A stretch of 64,000 bases of DNA from Paenibacillus sp. Root52 (GTDB lineage: Bacteria; Bacillota; Bacilli; Paenibacillales; Paenibacillaceae): positions 682,001-746,000 of the forward strand of contig NZ_LMFO01000001.1 of the NCBI RefSeq assembly GCF_001426865.1, given 5' to 3'. This document shows positions 35,391 to 44,668 of the stretch, piece by piece. The notes below the pieces were generated by a model. It was not told where the DNA came from and did not search any database. It saw only the letters and a program-made list of their open reading frames with translations. A program made the translations under genes and the position numbers. Each line of letters opens with the position of its first letter. Position 1 is the stretch's first letter.

Positions 35391-36134
<744 letters not shown>

Positions 36135-36281
36135 TCAGACCTCACTATCTTTTATCATCATTTCATCATTATATGTTATTGGCTTAACTCAGGTAATGTC
36201 ACCCAAACACCGCATTAAACCATCATATCTAAAGGGGCACTGCTTCGCAACTTTTTTATAAAGGTTATGTGTTATTAGAGG

Positions 36282-37694
36282 CTATTTTTTTGACTTTTTA
36301 ATGGTTCCTTCGTCTGTGATTACATAGGTAAAATAAGCATCCTCTGCTCCCCCAGTTTCGTCCGTCACTCGGAACGTCGCTGCATCTGCCGCCCGCTGTA
36401 TGCCACCTGTGACGAAGCAAAATACGTTGTGCTCATCCTTTCCCCAATAACGATTGAACGCTTGAAAAGTCTGACCATCGATCCCCTTCACTGTACGCCG
36501 GCCATTAGCATTGTATAGCCCATGCTTGTCGTAAGCCCAGCTCTCTACCCCTTGATCGAACAAAAAAGTAAAGCTAGCACGATCAAGCTTCTTAGCTAAG
36601 GCTCCCCACTGATATACATGATCTTGATCAACTGCCCAGCTTCCGTTGTCTGACAAGATCGTGAAGCTCTCCGCGTCAGCGCCAGGTAATTGTTCGAGCA
36701 CATAATCAGGATGACCAAACGGTCTGCTTGTTCGCACAAACTGTGCATGGTAGACGTGATTGTTGTCTTTCGAAAGCCCCAATGACCCTGAGGTTAACAA
36801 ACATTGAAATGTGTCACGATCGGCTCCTACAACAGCATATCCATTATAGAAAATATTCTGCGCATCTCTCCCGAACAAACCACCTAGCGCTTCGAAAGTC
36901 TGCGAATCAGCTCTCGTAGCTTTTCGCCAAGTACAATAGACTCCTTCTGCATCTCGAGCATATTGATCATTGAACACTTCAAACGATGCAGGATCAGCAC
37001 CTCTTACCAGATTATATACTAGCCGCGTCCCCTTCCTCCCGGAACCACCAATTTCCTCACAATAATAGACCGCTCGATCTGTCCTGTACCAATAGCCTTG
37101 TATCTGCTCTGCTCCATGTTCTGATTCGTTATAGTCAGGTTGCCACCACCCTTGAACATGAGGATGAGCTTCCTGTAACCAACCAAGCAATTCATCTTTA
37201 CTACCATTAGCGTAGGATAACGATTGATATAGATGCAGCACATGATCCTTATCGGTACAGTAATCCATCCGAGCCACAGCGGTCTCGACATCAATATCAT
37301 CCCACGTATGAAACCGATCTCCGTTCTTCACATACAGTCGTTGCTTGTCCTTAGCGAAATAAGGCGAGCCTGGCAGTAATTCGAAGCTAGCCGCATCCGA
37401 TTCAGGGATTAGCTTGTCCTCCAGATAAACATGCATCGTGTCCAACCCGTAATCATCGTCCAGTACCCGGAATTCATCCGCACTCCGACTTACTAAAGTC
37501 ACTTTGTTCTTACGGCCATCAAACCACCACACGCCCTGGACATCTCGTAGATAGCCAAATGGAATCCATCCGCGATAGAAGCTATGTATAACAGAGAAGC
37601 TGTCACCGGTGATCCCGCCTTTAATCTGCTTAGGCTCCCCCTCTGCTTGGTTCAACAAGACACGGTTCGCTTCAATTACAAACAAGCTCGTCAT
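36282..37694 (-). CDS. DKNYY-family repeat protein
   Basis: The ATG at 37694 follows GGGAGG by 6 bases; the TTG two codons earlier is less likely. The 470-residue protein is built from repeated units with D-x-x-x-V-Y/F-Y, such as YFAKDKQRLYVKNG, QYARDAEGVYCTW, LFGRDAQNIFYNGYAV and YWGKDEHNVFCF, the DKNYY signature. Each repeat is probably a beta-hairpin. No signal peptide or membrane segment is seen. DKNYY proteins are uncharacterised and often lie near toxin-immunity or repeat proteins; here other repeat proteins follow on the same strand at 39492. Confidence 0.8.
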   Translation of the reverse strand: MTSLFVIEANRVLLNQAEGEPKQIKGGITGDSFSVIHSFYRGWIPFGYLRDVQGVWWFDGRKNKVTLVSRSADEFRVLDDDYGLDTMHVYLEDKLIPESDAASFELLPGSPYFAKDKQRLYVKNGDRFHTWDDIDVETAVARMDYCTDKDHVLHLYQSLSYANGSKDELLGWLQEAHPHVQGWWQPDYNESEHGAEQIQGYWYRTDRAVYYCEEIGGSGRKGTRLVYNLVRGADPASFEVFNDQYARDAEGVYCTWRKATRADSQTFEALGGLFGRDAQNIFYNGYAVVGADRDTFQCLLTSGSLGLSKDNNHVYHAQFVRTSRPFGHPDYVLEQLPGADAESFTILSDNGSWAVDQDHVYQWGALAKKLDRASFTFLFDQGVESWAYDKHGLYNANGRRTVKGIDGQTFQAFNRYWGKDEHNVFCFVTGGIQRAADAATFRVTDETGGAEDAYFTYVITDEGTIKKSKK

Positions 37695-37852
37695 TTTCAA
37701 CCTCCCATGAAGAAACTGGTTAATACTCTCATTTTATACCTGTAAGTCATTGTACGGCAAACAGTATAGGTTAGGTAAGTAAACGAACCGAAGCGATATG
37801 TCTTGGAAATGTATGACTTAAATTAACTTTGGACATCTTAACCAAATCATCC

Positions 37853-38062
37853 ATGTTCTCAAGGGAGGCGAACCCCATCAATGCGATCAATGATTGGCTC
37901 AAACAGCTAGCACACAACTATGTTTTAATTGTAATCGCCGCAGTACTCTTCTTTGTAGTTAAAGCCATCATTGGTTACTACACGTATAAACACTACGACA
38001 AAAAATTAAAGCATATTACGGATAAGGTAGATCGTCTATTAGAGGAACTTAAACGGCATTAA
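37853..38062 (+). CDS. Small membrane protein with C-terminal coiled coil; start codon uncertain
   Basis: The frame encodes a helix YVLIVIAAVLFFVVKAIIGYY followed by a charged coiled coil (KKLKHITDKVDRLLEELKRH). The ATG at 37853 (69 residues) has no ribosome site. The only good site, AAGGGAGG at 37861-37868, lies inside this frame, and 8 bases after it is an in-frame ATC (37877) that would start at NAINDWLKQL. An AUC start, as in infC-like genes, is therefore possible. It lies 60 bases before the CBO0543 gene and is likely cotranscribed with it. Confidence 0.6.
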   Translation: MFSREANPINAINDWLKQLAHNYVLIVIAAVLFFVVKAIIGYYTYKHYDKKLKHITDKVDRLLEELKRH

Positions 38063-38122
38063 GCAATCATTACTTCAGATGGAATCATTAAAAAGTTTCA
38101 TAGATTATAGGGGAGGATACGC

Positions 38123-38578
38123 ATGCTAGGGAACATTATCGTGGGATTTGTTATTCCTGTCATTATAGGTGGATGGATATTAAGGCGACAGTTAAAAATA
38201 TTGCTCATTTATTATCCGCTAGGGATCGCAACTTCAGCATGCATTAACAGCGTGGGGTTTAATTTTTTCTGGAACATTCTACCCAACACGAGGAACCAAT
38301 CCTATGCTGCACTTCCGATGGACTTAGGCATCTATCCGATGGCAGGTTGTCTGATGATATATGCTATTGTTGTGCATAAGAAAAAGCCTTGGCCGTCGAT
38401 CCTTGTTGCAGCATCTACTCTAACTCTAATTGAATGGATCGCGAAGACCATGGGACACGTTGTTTATTTTAATGGATGGAATATCTTCTGGACGTTCTGC
38501 TCATATTTTCTACCGTTTGTACTCGCATATGGCTATTGTAGGATGTTTGCACATCTGTTGTATCCTGAAAGAACTTAG
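38123..38578 (+). CDS. CBO0543-family membrane protein
   Basis: The 151-residue protein has four to five hydrophobic segments with the family hallmarks NSVGFNFFWNI and LIEWIAKTMGHVVYFNGWN. CBO0543 proteins are small Firmicute membrane proteins, common in spore-formers, without known function. AGGGGAGG precedes the ATG by 7 bases. Confidence 0.8.
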   Translation: MLGNIIVGFVIPVIIGGWILRRQLKILLIYYPLGIATSACINSVGFNFFWNILPNTRNQSYAALPMDLGIYPMAGCLMIYAIVVHKKKPWPSILVAASTLTLIEWIAKTMGHVVYFNGWNIFWTFCSYFLPFVLAYGYCRMFAHLLYPERT

Positions 38579-38716
38579 CCATACGAATGCGATGAACTAT
38601 TTAATGACGCTCTTATCAAACCTGCTCCTAATGCGAACCAGGCTATGATTATTACAGGCATCCGAAATGACGAACGTGACATAACTAGATATTTAGATAA
38701 ATGTATAAAGATCTAA
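38579..38716 (+). other. Open coding-like stretch in frame after the CBO0543 stop
   Basis: Immediately after the CBO0543 stop the same frame stays open for 45 codons (ELFNDALIKPAPNANQAMII then ...ITRYLDKCIKI) to a TAA at 38714-38716. It has no start of its own. It resembles a real protein C-terminus, so it is probably the end of a gene whose front was replaced; no family is recognised. Confidence 0.3.
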
Positions 38717-38773
38717 TCGTTTAGGAAACGCAGACGACGATGGAACCGGTTGATTCATATCTAAAAAGAAGAG

Positions 38774-38812
38774 AGCCCCTCAGGCTACGTTTTCCTCCTT
38801 GGGGCTTTTAAA
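38774..38812. terminator. Bidirectional terminator between convergent genes
   Basis: AGCCCC and GGGGCT pair around a 21-base loop, with TTTTAAAT on the plus side and CTCTTCTTTTT on the minus side. Confidence 0.65.
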
Positions 38813-38819
38813 TATTGAG

Positions 38820-39359
38820 TTATTCTTCTTCCGTCTCAGCTTCAGGTGCACTAGGCTGCTGTGGCGCCATTAGACCTTGCACTGCACCCATAAATGGCTG
38901 AATAGACTTGATCATGCCGTAGCCCATTTTCACGACAGGCACGAAACGTTGAATCATACCGAACAGCCGCATACCTCCGCCCAGCATACCGCCAGCCGAA
39001 GTCGCTCCTCCTAACCCGCCTAATAGTGAACCCATCATTGGCATGAAGGATGAGACCTGCGCGTGCGAAGCAGTACGCGTATAGTTGGACGTTTTACGTG
39101 TGCCGTTAACCCGTTTGCGGCGGTTGTTAGAACGAACGCCCGTACCATGACTGCGATTACCCTTGCTGCGTTTAGAGGAATGGGGCTTCCCACCGGATGA
39201 TTCCGTGTTCGATATCTTGCCTCCCCCGGCAATCACCACGCCTTCATGTTTCACATCCTTAATGTAGCCGATATACGTTTCACCATTATGGAGAGTCACA
39301 CATACAGGACGATCTTTATATCGCTCTGCCTTTAAGCGTATTGTATTTGGTTTAGCCAT
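38820..39359 (-). CDS. Sm-like N-domain fused to a basic low-complexity and glycine-rich tail
   Basis: The 179-residue protein begins with a short beta-barrel-like domain (residues 8-48: LKAERYKDRPVCVTLHNGET, YIGYIKDVKHEGVVIAGG) that resembles the Sm/LSm strand pattern of nucleic-acid-binding proteins. Residues 50-100 are very rich in Ser, Lys, Arg and Asn. The C-terminal half is glycine- and methionine-rich and hydrophobic (MGSLLGGLGGATSAGGMLGGG), ending in acidic residues. The start follows GAGGTG. The Sm assignment is inference from pattern; an RNA-binding or spore-coat-like role are both possible. Confidence 0.5.
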   Translation of the reverse strand: MAKPNTIRLKAERYKDRPVCVTLHNGETYIGYIKDVKHEGVVIAGGGKISNTESSGGKPHSSKRSKGNRSHGTGVRSNNRRKRVNGTRKTSNYTRTASHAQVSSFMPMMGSLLGGLGGATSAGGMLGGGMRLFGMIQRFVPVVKMGYGMIKSIQPFMGAVQGLMAPQQPSAPEAETEEE

Positions 39360-39491
39360 GCATTTTCACCTCGCTCCACTGAACTTACTTCAGTTTACGC
39401 GTTGGGTGGACGACTTGCCTGTGCGAATGGGACATCGGTGTTTGTTCCTACTCTACATATTCTCATTTGTGTATCCTACAAGTCGATGCAT

Positions 39492-41996
39492 TTACATATG
39501 AAAAGCTTTCCAGAACTCGCCCTCTGTATTGATGATATCCTTGATCTGGATAAACGGAATGGTGAAGGTTGGGAATCCAGCGGCATAAGGTGCAATCTCA
39601 TATGGAGCAAAATACAGATGCAGCGCATCTGCTGTCACAAAGAACGGCTGATCTGGGCTAATCCCCTCATACGTATCCGGAAACACATACGAATATTGTG
39701 GATCAGTCTTAATCTGATCAGCCACAATTCGACTTAGAACTTTGACATAATCACTGTTTGGCTTAAATAAGTCTTTGAGCTCATACATATGCCCATTCGT
39801 TAGATTAATAATGGCATAAATCATCGTAGGCATGCCATGTGCTGCACCAAACGGATAGTTGTACCCTGTAAGCTGTAATTGAAGCAACTGCTGCTTATAG
39901 AAGCTGATCTCAAAGTCACCCGTATAGGAATAATCTAACTTCTGATCTGTAGGAATAGGCTTAACCTGCGATAAAGCTTTTAGTTTGGCATTAACCCCCA
40001 GCTGCGCGGCTTGATCTGCCATCCCTTCAACTTGCGGATAATATACCAAGTAGTCTACGTTAGGCTTATACTTTTCCTCACGCACACGATACGGTGGATG
40101 GAGCGGGACGATCGTATTTTGTTTCCATACCACCTGTCCGCTTCGCTTCACATAAGATAGACGTTGATCGACATACGCTTTGATCAGATTCGGTGCTACG
40201 ACCTCTAATGTTCCTGAGCCTTCCACCTGAGGATATCCTGGAGCAGGCTGACCGCTGCGATCGAGTAAATAAGTGCGTTTGCCATCTGACGCAGAAAGTA
40301 ACCCTTGTTTAAACTGTCCCACTTCCCGATATGTGAATGGAGAAAGTAACTTTCCACCTTCATCTGCAATAGCATACAAGGAACCAATGTAAGGCTGTGC
40401 TGGATCAATCGCTTGACCAAGTGCAAACTGCTGCTCTCCAAGCTCCCGTATATCGTTATAAGTGGGCTGAATGACGAACTGTCCTTGCGGATTAATCACA
40501 CCATAACTTGATTTGTAGTCCTCAGAGGTGTTAACGATCGCAAGACCATTATGAAATGGAAGTGCTGTGCTGAACTGAGGCTGAATAATAATGTTGCCGC
40601 GTTCATCGATGTAACCATATTTACCTGCTGTCTCCTTCTGAAATGCAAGCAGTCCGTCTCCTAGTGGGCCTACATACGGATAAGGATAGGTCGCGAGTCT
40701 ATTTCCGTTGAGATCAATTAACGCATACTCGTTATCCTTAATCTGCACTACGGCTTTCCCTTGCTGAAAATCGTAAGCTGACTGGAACTGTGCCTTAATG
40801 ACCTCTTGACCTGAATGATCTAGATAACCATATTTGCTGGTTCCACCACCTGAACTGCTGTCCGTATCGTAAAATAAAGCTCTTCCCTCAGACAAATCTG
40901 CAATAAATGGATAAGCACGTCGGGTCAAGACATGACCTTGCTCATTAATCATTTTGAATCCTTGGGAATCAATAACGATGGCTCGACCTTCCACATACGA
41001 ATTAATGCTATCGTATATCGGCTGAACGACAAATTGTCCATTCAAATTAATGACGCCGGCCTTCCCATTCTGCACGACAACGGCAAGACCGTTTGACTGG
41101 AAATCACGCGCATCGTCTAGTACGGGCTCCAGTCGAACATGCCCTTGTTCATCCATATACCCCCACCGAGTCCCTTGCACGGTTCTAACGGAAACGGGAT
41201 ATAACCACGTGACCTCCCGCGCATGGCTGCCACTCTCCATAGCTTGTTTAATGCTTTTCTCAAGCGCAAGTAGTGCTTCTTTGGACGGATATGGGTCTGA
41301 GAAGCTTAATGCCTTCTGAACAGAAGCTAGTGCAGCAGGGAACATGCCTGCTTTATATTGTGCGTCTGCGAGGTAACTCCAGTAGAAAATATAGTCCGGA
41401 TAATGCTGCGTGAGCTTCTCATAATATTGCACAACTTTGGGGAAATAGTAGGGATAGACATCCGGCGCAGATACCCACTTGCCATTTTGCCAGCGAATGA
41501 TATCTACCCGGTAGGCTTCGCCTGTATCATGAATCCATAGTGCGATTTCTACTTTGCCATCTCGTCCATGCTGTCCAGGCATATCAATAATCTCTGCATG
41601 ACTAAATACGACATCGTCCGGGGTTAGATCCTTCAGACCCGAATCCGTCCAATCGTATACAGCAAGTTTCGACCAGATGGCACCTAGCTGCCAGCCCACA
41701 ATAAGATTATTTCTAGAGGTAGATGTAACTGGCGCAGCCGTCAGCAACGTAACCCGATATCCCAGTCCTTTGGTAAGCGACATCTTGATCCATTGCCCGT
41801 TGTAGAACTTCAGAATAAGTAAGTACAACTCACCATTCAACTGATAGACTGTAGCAATTTCGGGGATGCCATCTCCAGTCAGATCAGCAGCATAAATGGC
41901 GGGATGCTTCACCGGTTTATCAATTGTGACGACTGTTGCACCAGCCGGGATATGTTGATGGACAATCTGAACAAGTAGCGGCTCGCTTATAGACAT
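39492..41996 (-). CDS. WG-repeat protein with C-terminal DUF3298 domain
   Basis: The 834-residue protein starts with a region like VCBS/FG-GAP repeats (YAADLTGDGIPEIATVYQ), then a short TPR-like part (YKAGMFPAALASVQKALSF). About eight WG-type repeats follow (for example GYMDEQGHVRLEPVLDDARDF; GKYGYIDERGNIIIQPQF). It ends with a DUF3298/RsiV-like domain (LKDLFKPNSDYVKVLSRIVADQI). There is no signal peptide, so cytosolic or non-classically exported. AGGGAGG precedes the ATG. DUF3298 domains occur in anti-sigma RsiV, where they bind lysozyme; whether that applies here is unknown. Confidence 0.85.
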   Translation of the reverse strand: MSISEPLLVQIVHQHIPAGATVVTIDKPVKHPAIYAADLTGDGIPEIATVYQLNGELYLLILKFYNGQWIKMSLTKGLGYRVTLLTAAPVTSTSRNNLIVGWQLGAIWSKLAVYDWTDSGLKDLTPDDVVFSHAEIIDMPGQHGRDGKVEIALWIHDTGEAYRVDIIRWQNGKWVSAPDVYPYYFPKVVQYYEKLTQHYPDYIFYWSYLADAQYKAGMFPAALASVQKALSFSDPYPSKEALLALEKSIKQAMESGSHAREVTWLYPVSVRTVQGTRWGYMDEQGHVRLEPVLDDARDFQSNGLAVVVQNGKAGVINLNGQFVVQPIYDSINSYVEGRAIVIDSQGFKMINEQGHVLTRRAYPFIADLSEGRALFYDTDSSSGGGTSKYGYLDHSGQEVIKAQFQSAYDFQQGKAVVQIKDNEYALIDLNGNRLATYPYPYVGPLGDGLLAFQKETAGKYGYIDERGNIIIQPQFSTALPFHNGLAIVNTSEDYKSSYGVINPQGQFVIQPTYNDIRELGEQQFALGQAIDPAQPYIGSLYAIADEGGKLLSPFTYREVGQFKQGLLSASDGKRTYLLDRSGQPAPGYPQVEGSGTLEVVAPNLIKAYVDQRLSYVKRSGQVVWKQNTIVPLHPPYRVREEKYKPNVDYLVYYPQVEGMADQAAQLGVNAKLKALSQVKPIPTDQKLDYSYTGDFEISFYKQQLLQLQLTGYNYPFGAAHGMPTMIYAIINLTNGHMYELKDLFKPNSDYVKVLSRIVADQIKTDPQYSYVFPDTYEGISPDQPFFVTADALHLYFAPYEIAPYAAGFPTFTIPFIQIKDIINTEGEFWKAFHM

Positions 41997-42174
41997 TTTG
42001 GTTCCTCCCTTATGACCGCATTCGCCTAATGGTATGCGTCATCTATAGGGATATGACATGAAATTCACTTCCATAACTTACTTCCACGTTTACATAGAAA
42101 ATGGATACAAAGTGTGAACATCTTGCGATATGTCCACGCATTCTTCTCTATTCAGTCTTCTACATTAAGATTCT

Positions 42175-43593
42175 TTATTCATCTTGCAGAGCTACCTTCT
42201 GTCCCTTGATAAGCAGATGACTTACATCGTGCACTGGAATCGTTGAGGGTGATATCCACTTGATGAGATCCTGATCCAGGCTAATAAAACCGGAGACCGC
42301 AGTAAGTCGCGAACCATCCTTTAGATAAATCTCCATACGCAGATCATCTAACGGAACCTTTTCTAGTTTGTCTCCTATAAGAGTAACGCCAATGGTGGAG
42401 AGCTGAATTGAGATCGGAACTTGTGAACCATCTGGATCAGTAAGCTGGGTGGCTCCCACTTTACGTGAAGCATCCATTTTGAGGTCAAACGTAGTTGTCC
42501 AGTTTCCCTTCAAGACTTCGGTGATGTTAGTGAAGCTCCCCTTAAGCTTTATCTGATCCAATTGACCGGCTGAGGATTGAGCAGATAAATCATACACATA
42601 CTCAATATAGTCTCCTCCGTATCCCACGCCATCCTTCATGTAATGCCCATAGCTAATGGAATATTCAGGTATATCAAGCTTTTTTCCTTGCTCATTCGTA
42701 AAGTAGAAGTGACCATAATTGTACTCCCCGATCTCATTGTCTGGATTAATCTGAATGTGTAACTTATCATCAATAAAACCAATATTCGAAATATGCATCC
42801 ACTCCATTCCCGTTATAGGAATCTGGGTTACATCTGGATGCAGTACAGGAATCTTGCCGCTCTCCCATAACTCATTACCAGCTTCACCGCCGAGTCCACT
42901 GATAGAATCAGTTTCCCTATCCAGGACATCATAGCTAAGGTTGTTCTTCTCATGCAGCAATTTGTCCCAATCCATGTGCACACGATATTCATCATTACGG
43001 GCTGCCCCTGACATCATCGTATTAATGCGAACCGTAATTCGTTGTGAGCTAACTTTTCCTTGAATGAGAAAGCGCACAATGGCCGTTTGCTTCGATTCAT
43101 CGTAATGTACAACCTGTGCGTTATTTGCCCTTCCTCCAGAAACTCTGAAATCATAAATATCCAATGTATCGTCGATGCGATGCCCTGTCAGGTCAGTGAG
43201 CGCAACATAGATTTCCGTTGTGTCTCCGTCCCTAGCTGCACCTATCACTTCCATTCGGATGCCCTGATCTTCACTGACCTGATGCACCGGCTCTAGAATA
43301 CTCAACCGATCCCCACTTAGAAAATGAAGAACTGAAGATAGATCGATGATTCCCACAGAAGCAGCAGCACCCGTCACCACACATAAAGAGAGCACAGCAG
43401 TAACAGGGATGAATATTGCTTTACGGATCTTTTTTCTCCGAGGTTTGGCTCGTGTTAGAGGTATAGGGGAATCTTGAGAAACAGCGGATGGTTTAACCAT
43501 TTTAGCTTCATTCATCGCTACTCTTTCATAGAACAATTGCTTAATGTTAGTGAGATTCTGCTCCGTCAACGGTTGGTTGGATTCTTTCATCAT
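42175..43593 (-). CDS. DUF4179-family membrane protein, probable anti-sigma factor
   Basis: The 472-residue protein has a cytosolic N-terminal segment of about 58 residues, a basic stop (RRKKIRK), one membrane helix (residues 59-82) and a large extracytoplasmic part with the DUF4179 region (IRMEVIGAARDGDTTEIYVALTDLTG). It lies 10 bases after the ECF sigma gene. Sigma plus DUF4179 is a common Firmicute arrangement in which the membrane protein holds the sigma factor inactive until an envelope signal. AAAGGAGG lies before two adjacent ATGs. Confidence 0.85.
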   Translation of the reverse strand: MMKESNQPLTEQNLTNIKQLFYERVAMNEAKMVKPSAVSQDSPIPLTRAKPRRKKIRKAIFIPVTAVLSLCVVTGAAASVGIIDLSSVLHFLSGDRLSILEPVHQVSEDQGIRMEVIGAARDGDTTEIYVALTDLTGHRIDDTLDIYDFRVSGGRANNAQVVHYDESKQTAIVRFLIQGKVSSQRITVRINTMMSGAARNDEYRVHMDWDKLLHEKNNLSYDVLDRETDSISGLGGEAGNELWESGKIPVLHPDVTQIPITGMEWMHISNIGFIDDKLHIQINPDNEIGEYNYGHFYFTNEQGKKLDIPEYSISYGHYMKDGVGYGGDYIEYVYDLSAQSSAGQLDQIKLKGSFTNITEVLKGNWTTTFDLKMDASRKVGATQLTDPDGSQVPISIQLSTIGVTLIGDKLEKVPLDDLRMEIYLKDGSRLTAVSGFISLDQDLIKWISPSTIPVHDVSHLLIKGQKVALQDE

Positions 43594-43603
43594 GTCGCCT
43601 CCT

Positions 43604-44146
43604 TTACTTCCTACTGATCCACCATGCTTTCAATCGCTGTCTGGAACGATATAACTTATTGTGAATTTGCCTGACGTGCAGAGACAATGCTTCCGAGATC
43701 TCATGGGGTCGTTGTCCATCGTAAAAGCGGCGCTTCATGATCTCTCGTTCCGGCTCTGGAAAAGACTCTATTAATTGTTTAAGTTCCATATCGTTTTCCT
43801 TACTAATGAGCTGAACAAGCAAGTCTTCTGCATGCTGTGCATGAATCTCATCTTCATATGTAAGCTCAGATCTACGGTTTAGCTTTCGATAGCGATCTAT
43901 AGCTTTATGTTTGGCGATCGTGGCCAGATAATTTTTGAGACTACTTCGACCGGATTGAAATGCATCTGGATTTTGCCAAAACGTAAAAAATGTATCTGCT
44001 ACGCATTCTTCAATTTCCTCAGTCGATGCCCGATAGAGAATAGAATGAGCGACTTTCCATAACAAACCGGCGTAATGGTTCATCACCCATTCCATCGCAT
44101 CAGGATCACCACTTGCTATTGCATGTCTAATCTGTTCTTCGTTCAC
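43604..44146 (-). CDS. ECF-type sigma-70 family RNA polymerase sigma factor
   Basis: The GTG at 44146, after GAGGAGGGAG, gives 180 residues; upstream codons to 44284 lack a site. Region 2 spans ALLWKVAHSILYRASTEEIEECVADTFFTFWQ to ATIAKHKAIDRYRKL, and region 4 spans LIESFPEPEREIMKRRFYDGQRPHEISEALSLHVRQIHNKLYRSRQRLK. It should direct polymerase to a small stress regulon, including perhaps its own operon, under control of the downstream DUF4179 protein. No convincing autoregulated -35/-10 pair was identified upstream. Confidence 0.9.
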   Translation of the reverse strand: MNEEQIRHAIASGDPDAMEWVMNHYAGLLWKVAHSILYRASTEEIEECVADTFFTFWQNPDAFQSGRSSLKNYLATIAKHKAIDRYRKLNRRSELTYEDEIHAQHAEDLLVQLISKENDMELKQLIESFPEPEREIMKRRFYDGQRPHEISEALSLHVRQIHNKLYRSRQRLKAWWISRK

Positions 44147-44247
44147 GACTATAAACTCCCTCCTCTCTCGTCCTGTTGTGATGGCATCATATCCATATGT
44201 ACTGACCCTACTATATTCGATGCGAAAACGACTTTTACTTACACAGA

Positions 44248-44289
44248 TGAAAAAAAGATTTGCAGAGGTAAGAGCCAACTGCAAATCTT
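44248..44289 (-). terminator. Terminator of the MoxR-VWA operon
   Basis: AAGATTTGCAG and CTGCAAATCTT form a perfect 11-bp stem with a 13-base loop. On the minus strand TTTTTTT follows, about 100 bases after the last operon gene. Confidence 0.8.
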
Positions 44290-44386
44290 CTAAATTTTTA
44301 AATCATATGAAATTCATTGATTAGATTATAGCTACATGCTCGGATGAACCAAACTCTATATCGCTCAGATAAGCTTCACTACCATG

Positions 44387-44668
44387 TTATGGGGTGTCTT
44401 GCTTACTACTTAGCTGTACATATTGGGTCAGACGACAAAACTGAAATAACAATACATCTTCATCGCCTTCTCCAAGAGCGACTCGGCGACCTTCCTGGAT
44501 CACATGGTCAACTAATTCGTGTAAAAACATCATCTGCAACTGCAATGATTCCTCCGCCAGTGGTTGCAGTACGTCCAGATCTCTCGTGCTAAACTGAGAT
44601 AAACCTCGTAATAACAACTCTTCCGACCAACTCTCGAATCTCTGCATGAGGTAATTATAGTCTTCCAA
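44387..44668 (-). CDS. Uncharacterised 93-residue protein, last gene of the MoxR-VWA operon
   Basis: The TTG at 44668, after GGAAGGATGAAGAGAC, gives an acidic helical protein (MEDYNYLMQRFESWSEELLL, then LQPLAEESLQLQMMFLHELVDHVIQEG). It overlaps the SWIM gene by 14 bases, showing coupling. It has no recognised domain and no membrane segment. Its constant translation link to the SWIM gene suggests it is a small partner subunit of that protein; this is inference. Confidence 0.6.
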   Translation of the reverse strand: MEDYNYLMQRFESWSEELLLRGLSQFSTRDLDVLQPLAEESLQLQMMFLHELVDHVIQEGRRVALGEGDEDVLLFQFCRLTQYVQLSSKQDTP

